Origin: Scilla litardierei
Lineage: Eukaryota; Streptophyta; Magnoliopsida; Asparagales; Asparagaceae
DNA length: 64,000 bases
Reading direction: 5' to 3'
NCBI GenBank assembly: GCA_030789695.1
Contig: CM061130.1
Location: 9,725,860 to 9,789,859, forward strand
Both the position numbers and the translations under genes were made by a program. This document shows, piece by piece, positions 19,915 to 30,972 of the stretch. Within the stretch, counting starts at the first letter, position 1; each line of letters begins with the position of its first letter. The notes beneath the pieces were generated by a model that saw only the letters and a program-made list of their open reading frames with translations, was not told the DNA's origin and did no database searches.

Positions 19915-22900
19915 TGTCACGACCCGCTTCCCTAAAATGGAGGCGAGGCGTGAGAAGTCCGCTCAGACTTGGAGCTGTGAGGCTCCAGTCTGTAAAGCGA
20001 CTGGATTAACCAAGTATATGTCCTTGCAAATGCGACACAGAACAAAGATAATAATAAAAGAAAAGAGACAGATATATTATTCCAATCTCAGAATGTCCAC
20101 AAATAAAATCTCAACATCACAAAAAAGCCACCAGGCTAAAAGAAAAGTCTAAAAGGCCCCAGTATGGCCAACAGAAATAAACGAACGTACAGAAAAGAGA
20201 AAAGGTGCTAAACACCGACAACCTAACAAGAACTAAGCAGAAAGCAACAACGAAGGAAATCTCTACGACTGGTCACCGGTGTCCTCGTACTCCATGTCAA
20301 CGGTGGACCCAGGCTCAAAGTCAACAAACGCCTCGTCCTCAGCAACGGGCTCAGGCTCAGCAACTAACATGTGACACCCAAAAGAGACAAGGGCGCATGT
20401 CAGCAAGTCTACAAGAGACTTGTGCAAGGAAACTAAAAGAAAAGTAAAACAACCTAGCAGTTCTAAAAATGTGCGATGACATGGCAGTTTAATGCATGGA
20501 TGCAACAAGTGAGACAATGCAATAAGTATGACATGGCAGCAAGTATGACATGGCAACAAGTATAACATGGCAACAAGTATGACATGGCAGCTAGTATAAC
20601 ATTCACACGGATTTTACAAGTCAAGTAAACATGTCGTGCTCAGAGTTTACGCCTTACAGCTGAAGTGGATGTACGGGCACACTTCTACGCTGAGTGGTCG
20701 CTTAAACCTACCCCTCCACGTGTAATCGGGCATTGGCCTTTGACCAACACATGTAGCCCGCTTCTGGATCACGAGCCAGGAAATACATTTGGCATAGGGT
20801 TGTGCCTGCAACGTAATTGCCTAGCCTCAACAAGTCGGGCATTGGCTTTTGACCAACACATGTAGCCCGCTTCTAGATCACGAGCCATGAAGTGTATTTG
20901 GCATAGGGTTGTGCCTGCAACGCAGGTGCCTAGCCTGAACAAGGAAGTACGTAGCGTGTGCTACGAATGCAACATTCAAGCATGGATGACATGGCATGGC
21001 AAGTTATAATTTAAGTGCGTACAGATAAGGAATTTAAACGTGACAGGCAGAGCACAAGCAAAGAGCATGCAGTTATGAAAATTTAAATGTGACAGGCAGA
21101 AATGCATGAATGACATGGCAGGGTGTCAGATCTAGCTTCGTTGTCAAGCTAGATCTTAAAATTGCGTCTAGACGAGTATCATTTCGTCGCCTAGTCTCTT
21201 TTATGCCTAAAATAAGAAGTGGCCTAAAGCACGGCCTAAATAAAGGACTGGCAAGTTTCACTTGCCTGCAATCAACCATTCTGAATACACCGTCCAATCA
21301 GTCCAGTCTACCTATGTGCTCAGATCACCAACCTACAGTTTCAAATTAAATTATCTTTATTAGTGAATTACCAGACAATTAAAAATGCCGATTTTTATCT
21401 TGTTTAACATGGATGTGTTGGGGGTTCTAAGTGTTCAGAAATTTACACTTACACGACGCGAGAGCTACACTGGCGTCGGGTAGCGACGACAGGGGTTGGA
21501 ATAATAGAAAACGCTCCACGTCCAGATTCCAAATAAGATTCCACGCTCGCCAATTCTCGGGCAGCGGTGAGATCAGCGAACAAGATTTCAAATAGCGAGC
21601 GAGTGATCGGTAGACGTTTGTACGGCTTCCGGGAAGCCGTAACAACGAACCGAGATGAACGGTTCGACGCACGCGGAGTCTACGACGTTGAGCATCGTAG
21701 GAGATGTAGGGGACTGTCGGAATACTCCAACAGCGAGGGGGTACGGCGAGAACTCAGCGACGCGTCGATACGTCGAAATACACGTAAAACAGCGAGAACA
21801 CTCGTTGTTTCAGATGTGTACGGCCTGAGGGATGATGTCAATGGTAGCGGGGGACCAAGGGGGGTCGACGGCGGCGGCTGGAGGCCGCCGGCGGCGGTTG
21901 CGGTGGCGGCTGCGGCTGTGGTTGGCCGCCGCTGCTGCTGCGAAGTACTACTGCTTGCAGCGGCTTTCAGCGGAGCTCCGACGATTTTGCGACAGAGCAG
22001 CGGGGCCCCACGGTGGCCCGAGGGAGGAGGGAGATCAGGGATGGGTTGAGGGAGGTCTGGCGATGGCGGGTTGGGCCGGAGAACGCAAGAGAAGTCGGGG
22101 TTTTGTGTTTGCGTGGAGTAAGTTAGGGCCGGCTGCGTTTTTACTGTGAAGTTTTGATAGCCTAGGGTTATTTTAAATAGGTTAGGGGCTGAGAACGTGG
22201 GTAGGCTGTTAGCTAGAGTATAGGGTTTTAGTTAGGGTTATTTCAATAGGAAATTTGTTTTAAAGAGTTATAATAAACTATCAAAAGCCCAACTACTCCC
22301 TCTCTCTCTCCCTGCGTGGGTTTGTGTGCCAAGTGGGAAAAAATAAGACTAAGTCAAAAGTTAGATATAATTTATTATTAATCAATTATTAGGGATTAAT
22401 CAAGGTAAAACTTAGGCTAAAAATTTAATATGTTGGGCCAAAAAGTGAAAGTAGGTCAAACGAAGCTCAAAAATCGTGAAATAAATACTGGGGTGAACGC
22501 ACGGACGAGAGAAACGCAACTAAGAAGATGGATCACAATTTCAACGTCGAGAAACGAAATTAAAAATAAAAAGATCTCACGACAAAGGTGAAAATCACGA
22601 CGTCTCATCAAACAAAGTCAAATCGTGGGAGAACAACCCGTGAAATGACGTTCCAAATTAATTCCACAATTTAATATTCTTCGAGAGGGTCACAACAACA
22701 TATCACACTATAGGGTTCGGATACAGACAATGTCTAAAATAAATACATGTACGAACAAGACTACGTGCATGTAAAGCGTATAAAGGATACGGGGTCCAAA
22801 GGCGACAGTAATTTCAAGTTGGGCACACATCACGGTCGGCTTGCTAAGGATGCAACCAATGTGCTACAGCCCTATCGACTCAACGGCACGACTCACATAC

Positions 22901-22977
22901 ACAGCAACGAACCAATCAGGTACCCAAAATTGTTATACGCACAACCGTATAACTAATAGTGAGTACCGGCCGTTACA
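19915..22977. mobile_element. Solo LTR, 3063 bp, probably Gypsy chromovirus-type
   Basis: Bounded by TGTCACGACCCG and CGGCCGTTACA, with the perfect duplication AAGCC at 19910-19914 and 22978-22982. The paralogous LTR at about 54470-54480 shows the uninterrupted site with a single AAGCC, proving the insertion. I find no second LTR, primer-binding site or pol inside, so it is a solo LTR or a terminal-repeat-less derivative. TGTAACG/CGTGACA-type ends and length above 2.5 kb fit Tekay-like chromoviruses (inference). Confidence 0.8.
20727..20944. repeat. 109-bp tandem duplication within the solo LTR
   Basis: Two units starting CGGGCATTGGC at 20727 and 20836 with a few substitutions. Just upstream, 20520-20600 repeats ACATGGCA(A/G)CAAGTAT four times. 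Confidence 0.85.
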
Positions 22978-24127
22978 AAGCCCAAAGGAACTCATAAAAC
23001 CAGCCAAAACCCCAAAGGGAAGAAATCTGCAATGGCTAGGATTTGGCAGTTTATGGCCCAGACAGTCGACTGATGCACAAGTGACAGTCGACTGTTCAAC
23101 GGCTAAAAAATCCCAACGGCTATAATCTGAGCCAGGACAGTCGACTGTAGAAGACTACACTGGAGACTTTAAAACAGACAGTCGACTGTATATCCTTCAT
23201 CAGGCGACTGCTACAAGGATGTAAGAAAAATATAGAGAGATGCATTTTTCGCAATTACGCCTTTCAGACGACTGATGGCCATTTCACAGGCGACTGTAAA
23301 TATACAGGCGACTGTAAAACTTCATCAGTAGACTGTCTTGCAAATTGGGATGAAGCCCAGAAAATGAAAGATGCAATCAGTCGACTATTGACCAATTCAC
23401 ATGCGACTGTAAATTGAACATCAGTCGACTAATGCGAAAAGCTCAAGAAGAGTCAATAAAAATGTTGACTTACGCTATGCACCACAGTCGACTGTAGAAA
23501 GCCCGACAGGCGACTGGAAATCACCCAGTCGACTGTAAAACCTTCATCAGGCAACTGTTGGAGAGCCAGAGACTCCAAATAAGTCGTTGGGCAAGATGAA
23601 CCTATTGGGTTGGATTCTATGATAATCCTAAGGCTCACTAAGATGGTTAAATGCAAATGCATGATACGATGACCATCTATCAAGGCATTACAATAATCAT
23701 AGAAGCAAAAGAGAAATGCAAGTAATTGAAATTATATGGATTACATATTGCATCACCTAGAGTCTAAGTCTTCAAGCTCATGATACCTTGATGCTCCCTA
23801 TCATCTCCAAGATTTGTTACTCCTTGATGAGCTTCCCTTCATCAAGCTCCAAGCTTTAACAATGCTTCTCTAGATGTCCATCCATTATCATGCTCCAAGC
23901 TTTGGCTTCATTAGATGATCTTCATGACTTCATCCAAGCTTGAGCATACCATCACTCTTGAAGGTCTTTAAGATATCCCTTGTAATATCCTCCAAGCATT
24001 ATGATTTGTCTCATCAACATATAACCATTAAGATAAACTGAGACTAAAACATAAGATTGATTATCACACTAACATAATGTATTGCTCATCATCAAAACAA
24101 CGTTAGTATTGAACCCAAGAACTAACA

Positions 24128-24145
24128 ATCTCCCCCTTTTAGATG
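24128..24145 (-). promoter_or_regulatory. Polypurine tract of F
   Basis: The minus strand reads AAAAGGGGGAGAT immediately before the LTR start TGTTAGTTC. Further GGGGGAG-like words on the minus strand occur near 24206, 24499 and 25155; repeated polypurine tracts are a known Sirevirus trait. Confidence 0.7.
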
Positions 24146-24706
24146 ATGACAATCCATTATGTCAAAATATAATAAATATTGAAATAAGAAATGTGTGCTA
24201 ACAAACTCCCCCAATCAATATGCAAATGTGCACAAAATATAAACATATAAAGCACAAATCATATTGATGGTTGTTATGCAAAAACATACCAATTGAGAAT
24301 AATGTATAAACAAGCACAAGGTATATTTTTATATAACCTATTTCTCTCCCACATTGGCATATCAAAAAGATGGGTAATAGCCAAATAGGAAAACCAAGGG
24401 CAAGAGAAATAACCATCCCATATGCACAAACATAAAATGAATGAAATTCAATGTGACATATGAATGGAAAAATAATGCTAGCAAGCAAAAATTCCATACT
24501 CCCCCATAGTCATTCAAAACATGTAAATATAGGAGTAATGGACACATTCACAAACATGTGGGTACAAAATGTAAACATACAAGCATGGTACCTAGGCAAT
24601 GAATAATAATGTGAGCGAGCTAGCAAGTTGGAAACCAAACAATAGTGGAGTTTGGTTTCCGTATATAGTCATATGAAAATATAACATTACGAACATATGA
24701 ATCTAT

Positions 24707-25790
24707 TTACAAATTCCTATCAAGCCTAGGAGCATTCTTAGGAATCCATAAATAAAAGTGATTTGGAATTCTTAAGAAGAGGTTTGGATAAGGCATGAGT
24801 AGGAGGTGAGGGTGCACACTTATGAGGTGGAACATAAACATTGGCGTGCCCCGTGTGTAAAACATGAGATTTAGCATTAGATGCATTCACACAAGCAATT
24901 CTACCATTCATAGGAACATGTGAAGCATGCAAAGGTTTAACATCAATTTTAGCATGCAAGCAATAATAAGATTTCCTATGAGTAGAAACATCATGCATAG
25001 CATTCAAACAAGAAGCATTCATATGAACATGTTTTTGAATAGGCTTCTTAATGTATGCAAGACCAGAATACAAAAATGCATGATTTCTCTTTGGCTTAGA
25101 AATAATAGTAGATTTTAGGCCAAAAGAGTTGGATGTGACTTTCTCATTAGAATTCTCCCCCATAAAATTTATTTGAGTGCTTCTAAGAGAAGAGCTTGGT
25201 TTGTTTATCTTCACTGAAGAGGATCCCAAAACCATGTCCTTACTCAATTTGAAATTTTCAATTTGAGTAGACAATAGCTCACATTTCTTCAAAAGTGAAG
25301 AAATGTTGTCATCCCTCTTGGATAGACACGAGCTAAGCTCACAACATTTGACTTGAGAGCCAATGTCTCATCTCTCAAAATGTTGTAATCACACTCCGAG
25401 TGCATCTTCTCCATTTGGAGTTTGAGAGAAGCATTCTCATCTCTCAAGGCACTCAATTGAGAAAGAAGAATATCTTTCTCGGTATGCAAAGAATTAAGTT
25501 CAACATTAGCGATGCATACTGACTCTCTTTCACAGATTTGTGAAAATCACGATCAAACTCAATACGAGCTTTAAGAGGGTCATTCTCTTTTCTCAACATG
25601 CACACATGAGAATCAAGAGCAATCTTTTCTTGATTCAATGCAATGATTTGTGTATCATCACGATGTTTGGATGATAAAGAAGTGTGTGTACGAGCATCTC
25701 TATCAAGCTTGTTATTGTTCGCTTTGTGAGAGTCCATAAACAACGTATTATCATTTTCAATAAAATTGCCGCATGGAACGAGAGAATTAC
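24707..25790 (-). pseudogene. gag: F gag, C-terminal half (coiled coil, His-rich tail)
   Basis: Minus-strand fragments in shifting frames. 25743-25289 encodes heptad-like text (SQLSALRDENASLKLQMEKM) matching the coiled coil of Sirevirus gag. 25292-24738 encodes the basic, His/Pro-rich tail; in the frame beside it a WIPKNAPRLDRNL end reaches a stop at 24707. The N-terminal gag core and zinc knuckle are missing, deleted at the junction near 25828. Comparison with E1 and E3 in the same window supports the assignment. Confidence 0.65.
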
Positions 25791-25827
25791 GAGATACCTC
25801 AATAAAGACGTATTATCATTATCAGTT

Positions 25828-26913
25828 TCTTGACCCACTTGCTGTTTACCATTTAGTCGGTCCAAGTTCATTTGCTGACCGACTAGAATTCGTTTTAGTC
25901 GGACAGCTCTTGAACTCAGACCGACTAATTGGGCAAGGGCAATTTGGTCTTTGGCCCTACTTAAATCGATTAACCCATCCCCGCACCGATTAGAACCCAA
26001 TCTAATCGGTGCCCCTCTCCTTCCTAAAACCCTAAACCGCCGCATCCCTCTCGTCTCCCACCGTCATTCGCCGTCTCCGGCCGCATCCAGTCGCCGCTGG
26101 TCGTCCTCTTCCCTCCAGGGTCATTCTCCGTTGAGCACTTTGGCTGACACATCTAGTTGTGAGAGAGTGGGGCTAGAATAGTTGGGTGGTTGTTTTGTAT
26201 GTTTTGGTTACATTTTGATGTATGCTGTGACATTTGTTGATATCTGCTCGTGCACTATGTGATAGTCTCTGATGATGATAGATATTTTTGTGTGTTGGCT
26301 GGATGTATCTCTTTCGCTGATTATATATATATACATCTTGCTGCAGTTCGTATCTTTGAGCACATGGTATATTGTCTCTGTCGTTCCTTTCGTCGCTCGT
26401 CGACTTTTGTTAGTTCGTATAGCTTTGTTTGTATGAAAACATGAATTGTTTTCCATGCACTCAATTTGCTAGAATGTTGATATTGGAGATATTGTTCCTC
26501 TAATCAATCATATGATTTGATGGTGTTTTGATGATTTCTTTTTTTCGGTTTTCGACTATGGTCTAGTTGACACACTTTGTTCTTCTTTGATGTTTTCCTT
26601 GGTGTCATTTGGACCGTCGTCATATTCTTCGACTCTCTTGTTTGAATTTTTTTAGCCATGGTTGTTGTAGTTGCCTTCCTCCTGCTCTTTTTGGATAATG
26701 CTAAAGGGGGAGAGAATTAATAATGACTTGGTGTTAAATGATAATTTAAACAATTACCGTGAATCTAATTTCATATGTTAGATTCAGGGGGAGTGAAGAT
26801 ATAAAAATCTATGGATTCCGATCCTATATTTCAATAGTTGGATCATGATTTATACTTTTCTCTTCTGCTTGATGCTTCTGTTTATTATTTAAATATGGAA
26901 CTAACGTGCCATC
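25828..26913 (+). repeat. 3' spacer remnant of a Sirevirus copy (E0)
   Basis: Nearly identical to 51489-52660 of E2, from TTTCTTGACCCACTTGCTG to GTGCCATC. It has the ACCCTAAACCGCCGC leader-like segment (about 26028), a short TA run (26321-26333, against about 85 bp in E2), and GGGGGAG polypurine words at about 26706 and 26787. It stops about 90 bp short of where E2's LTR would begin, and an LTR follows directly. Confidence 0.8.
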
Positions 26914-27329
26914 TGTTGAGTATTGACTCCCCGGATTTGGTTTTGGATGATGAACAAACATAAATATATCGTGAACTAACTCTTTGTGAGCGCAGTTATG
27001 GAGATCGTCGCCAAATTTATATGAACATCTAAACCGACGTCTCGAGACTTCTCAAAGCACGTGATCGTATGCCTAAAGCTTCGTTGAAGCTCTAGGACCA
27101 TTATTGAAGTCATGAAGATTTGATTGAAGCTTTTGAAGACGGTTCGTCAAGTTTTATTTATTGTCTTCTAGCTTCTTTCGTAGAATGTTAAGCCTTGAGT
27201 AGGTCTTACGTTTTAATCTTCATAACGCCCCTATCTTAGAGCTAGGATCTTAGTAGAAGTCCATACAAACTTTCCCAAAGCTTCGCGCTTCGATTCGCGT
27301 CTTCTAGTGCATGTTAGTTGGTTCAAGAA

Positions 27330-27850
27330 GAAGAACCAACCGACTAGATGGCAATCTAGTTGGTCGACAAAGCTTCTTGAACCGACTAGTTTACCTTGTT
27401 CAATTCTAGCTCAGTTACTGTTTACAGTTAGTCGGTCAAAGAAGGTTCATCGACCGACTAGTTGTGAAACTAGTAGGTTAGGAATCCTTCTTAGACCGAC
27501 TAGTTGATCTTTCATTTTTGAGCCAAAGTTACTGTTTATCATTAGTCGGTCAAAGTACATTTGTCGACCGACTAGTTGATAAACTAGTCGGTCAGCATTT
27601 GCTCTTAGACTGACTAATTCAACTTGTATTCAGACTATTCTATTTCTTCTGTTAGTCGGTCAAAGAGCACTCACCGACCGACTAGTTGTGAAACTAGTCG
27701 GTTGGCAAGTCTTCTTGGACCGACTAGTTCCTTAAGTCTGAACTTTCTTTATTCACTGTTCACCTCTTAGTCGGTTCATGTTGTTTCACCGACCGACTAG
27801 TTGATGAACTAGTCGGTTAGTGATCCTTCTTTGACCGACTAGTCTCCTTC
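27330..27850. repeat. Palindromic minisatellite in the E1 LTR
   Basis: About four and a half units of roughly 112 bp. Each carries an inverted repeat such as GACCGACTAGTT-GATA-AACTAGTCGGTC (12-bp arms around 27564-27593) plus an outlying GACCGACTAG. Arms are conserved while the spacers vary. Confidence 0.85.
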
Positions 27851-27906
27851 AGAATAGAGCCGTTGGAGCATTAAATGCCACGAATTTTGCTCTCTCTTTC
27901 CTCTAT

Positions 27907-27917
27907 CCTATATATAC
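27907..27917 (+). promoter_or_regulatory. TATA box of the E1 LTR
   Basis: CCTATATATACTTGG, about 60 bp downstream of the palindromic array, in the U3/R position expected for the element's promoter. Confidence 0.55.
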
Positions 27918-28651
27918 TTGGACTGCTGCATTCATAGCATTCAAGGCTGATATTTATTGAACTTTAGAGAATCAAAGAGAAGTATTTAATCCTCATTCAA
28001 AGCTCATTCATTTCTCAACTTGAATCTCTCCCTCACTCTTATTTCAAAAGAGAGATTCATTGATTGTGAGCCTTCCAAGCCAAGGGCTTAATTCTAGGTC
28101 ACCAACATCCACCTAGGACTCCATTGCTGGTCAATATCTTGGAGCTAGGGTTTAGTGCCTTCATCTTCCCCAAAATCCGTTTTGCCTTAATTCATAAGTA
28201 TACTCAAGACATAGGATTTTGTCGGTAAGAATTTTGTATTTCATTTACTTTGATATTGTAAGTGTTTTACTCACAGTTGTGAGAGTTTGTTTGTGATCCC
28301 GGTTTGTGGGAGTCACATTTCAATTTGTGTATGATTTGATCTTGTAGAGGTTTCTACAAGTATTTCATAGTGCAAATTTGAGTTAGAAGTTTCGAACTCA
28401 AGTATCCGGAGGGGATCCGGGTGTTTGGGACGTAGGATCACCGGGAACAAGTCGGGGAGGCTTGGGTGGATCCGAACCCGTTAAATTGTGTGTTTGCGAG
28501 TGCATTTCCTTGTTGTCTATATTTACATTTCCACATTTCCGCATTGTTGGTTGAGTTTGCAAGATAATTAGGAATTATCTTCTTAATTATTTTTAAGTAC
28601 TATTCACCCCCGCTATAGTACTTGTGCATTAGCTACGTAGGGCATTACATT

Positions 28652-28663
28652 TGGTATCAGAGC
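28652..28663 (+). promoter_or_regulatory. Primer-binding site of E1
   Basis: TGGTATCAGAGC, exact match to the plant initiator-Met tRNA site, two bases after the LTR. Confidence 0.92.
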
Positions 28664-28676
28664 CAAGTACCTAGCT

Positions 28677-30919
28677 ATGTCTACCAACGATAACAAGACC
28701 GTTCGTCCACCTTCAGATTATAGCACCTTCAGGAACCGTGAAGGAGCTTCTTCGGTGATGGAAGGACACTCCTCAACGAGGCCTCCCTTCTTCAACGGTA
28801 CCAATTACGGGTACTGGACATGCCGGATGGAAACTTTTCTCCGGAGTGCTTCACTATGGAGAGCCACGATGAAGGAGTATGTCGAGCCCGCTGAAGAAGA
28901 TTTCGAGAAGTGAACTACCGCGGAGGTCACCGTGGAGGTAAGCAATGCCAAGGCAATGAACGCCTTGCAATGTGCCTTGGAACCCGAGGATTTCAATAAG
29001 ATATGCACATGTAAGAGTGCATATCAAATATGGAACTCTCTCCTCATCTTGCATGAAGGAACGAGTATGGTAAGAGACTCTAAACTCACCGTTGTCAATA
29101 AAGATTACGAGTTATTTCATATGCAACAGGGTGAGAAGATGAAGGAGTATTATGCTCGCTTCGTCGACATTACGAACTAATTGGAGGCTCTTGGGAAGAC
29201 CTACACCCAAAAGGAGAAAGTCTCAAAGATCATCGACGGACTTCCTTCTTGTTGGGAGAAACGTACCTTCGACATCGAGGAAGGTAATGATATGAACAAA
29301 TATACCGTTGTTTAACTACTGGGTACCTTAATGTCATATGAGGTACGCAAGGATAGCAAGATGAAGATGCAAGACAAGATGAAGTCTTACTTGAAGCAAG
29401 ACGAGCCAAAGAAAAAGGCGATTGCATTCAAGGCCGCTCCATCCACATCTACTTCTACCGATGATGAAGACTCGGAAGACGAGTTGGACTTGGAATCTAT
29501 TGCCCTCATGGCAAAGAAGTTCAACCGGTTCTTCCGGAAAGATAATTTCAAGAACAAATCAAAATTTAGTTCTTCTAACGCCTCCGCTCCTTTATGTTTC
29601 AAATGTAACAAGCAAGGACATATGAAAGCGGATTGTCCTCAAAACAAGCACAAGGAGAATTGGAAGGCGCCAAAGTTCGACAAGTCAAAGAAGTACAAGA
29701 AAGGGCACAAGAAGGGACTTGTCGAGACATTCACCGACTCCGATGATTCCTCAAGTGGAGAGTCGGATGATGAGCAAGTGGAGAAAGCACACATGTGCTT
29801 CATGACACGAGAGGAACGTGATCAAGGATCTTCCTCTGATGATAGCGAGGATGAAGGCGACGATGAGGTAACTATGGATGAACTTAGACTAGCTAACGAA
29901 CAAATATGGTCTAAGTATTCTAAGTTAGTAAATAGATATACTAAGATAAAAGATGAGTTAGCTAGCATCCAAACCTCGCCTAAACCTATCATCACCAACA
30001 ACGACACCGTTGTTGAAGAGTTAAGAAATGAGATTGTAAATCTCAAATCTCAACTTGAACATGTTCATATTGAGGAATCGGATGAACATGAGATGGCGGA
30101 TTTGACTTCTCGGAACTCAAATTTGAATATCGAGAATGAGAATCTCAAATCTCGTGTTTATGCACTCACATCGCAAGTATCCACTTTGGATGCTTCTATG
30201 CGTTCTCTCACCGAGAAATATGAGTGTACATTAGGCCGAATTAATAAATTCAATAAAGGTAAGGACCATTTGGATAATATCCTAAATGACTTACTTCCGG
30301 CCAATCACCACATTGGCTTGGGGTATAAGTTGGGAAATTCATCCAAGTCGGTCACTACCTTTGTTAGGCCAACTTCCGATACTTCAACGAGTGGAAGCAA
30401 ACACTCTATTGGTAGTTCATCTACTAATGGTGCTTCCTCCTCGTACACACCCTCATTTGGAAAGAAACCCACTTTGGGTGGACCTCCAAAGAAGGGTCAT
30501 GCTTATATGTACACCAATACCATGCCACGTAGGAACACACATCCTACTCCACATGCTCATACATATGATGATTTTTATGCACCACATCCACGGGCACGTG
30601 CACACCATGTGAGACACCCTCACGTATGTGTTCCTCCACATGCATATGTTCAACAACATCATCATATGAATAATTATCATAATGCACCATTTCATCATGT
30701 GCCATATGCCTATCCACGAATGCATCACGTAGAAATCAACAACGCATGCATGCTCCCAATAGGATTAGGGCTTCCAAAATCTTCACTATTTGGAGCCCGA
30801 AGGACACAAGCATGAATGAAAAACAAATTTACATGAATTCGTATTTCATGAATGTAGTGCATAGTGATAATTATGTGGGGAAGTCTAAGTCCAATTGGAC
30901 TTGGCTTCCAAAGGTCTAA
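28677..30919 (+). pseudogene. gag: E1 Sirevirus gag with premature stops
   Basis: ATG at 28677, 13 bp beyond the primer-binding site. The N-terminal gag core (FNGTNYGYWTCRMETFL, LQCALEPEDFNKICTCKSAY) is followed by a CCHC zinc knuckle (CFKCNKQGHMKADC near 29598), an acidic serine-rich stretch, a long coiled coil (NLNIENENLKSRVYALTSQV) and a His/Pro-rich tail typical of large Sirevirus gag. Stops break one frame at 28911-28913 (TGA for Trp by comparison with E3), 29178-29180 and 29313-29315. A frameshift near 30780 moves the conserved end (WTWLPKV) to a stop at 30917-30919. About 740 codons overall. The breaks rule out full-length protein from this copy. Confidence 0.85.
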
Positions 30920-30972
30920 TCTTTTAAGACCCAATGACCTTGGGTACCATGGAATGATATGTTTATCTTTAG

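Larger units (their letters stand above)
19122..24127 (-). repeat. 3' LTR of F, split by a solo LTR
   Basis: Runs from TGTAAGGGACCC to AAGAACTAACA on the plus strand. Without the insert (19915-22977) and one copy of the duplication it is about 1.94 kb. 23050-23560 holds many AGTCGACTGT-type words. The TATA box (minus, CTATATAAAG, about 19899-19908) is 6 bp from the insertion point. Confidence 0.85.
26914..28649 (+). repeat. 5' LTR of Sirevirus E1
   Basis: 1736 bp from TGTTGAGTATTG to GGGCATTACA, followed two bases later by a primer-binding site. It resembles the LTRs of E3 (same family) and E2. The U3 carries the palindromic array described for 27330-27850, then a TATA box. Confidence 0.85.

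Noticed and set aside
24198..24547. Minus-strand frame that looks like membrane segments (99 and 61 codons)
   Set aside because: Lies in F's AT-rich spacer between gag and LTR; hydrophobicity reflects T-rich codons and the two frames overlap out of phase.
27330..27850. CRISPR-like array of repeats with spacers
   Set aside because: Repeats are palindromic minisatellite units inside a plant retrotransposon LTR; spacers are related to one another and no cas genes exist.
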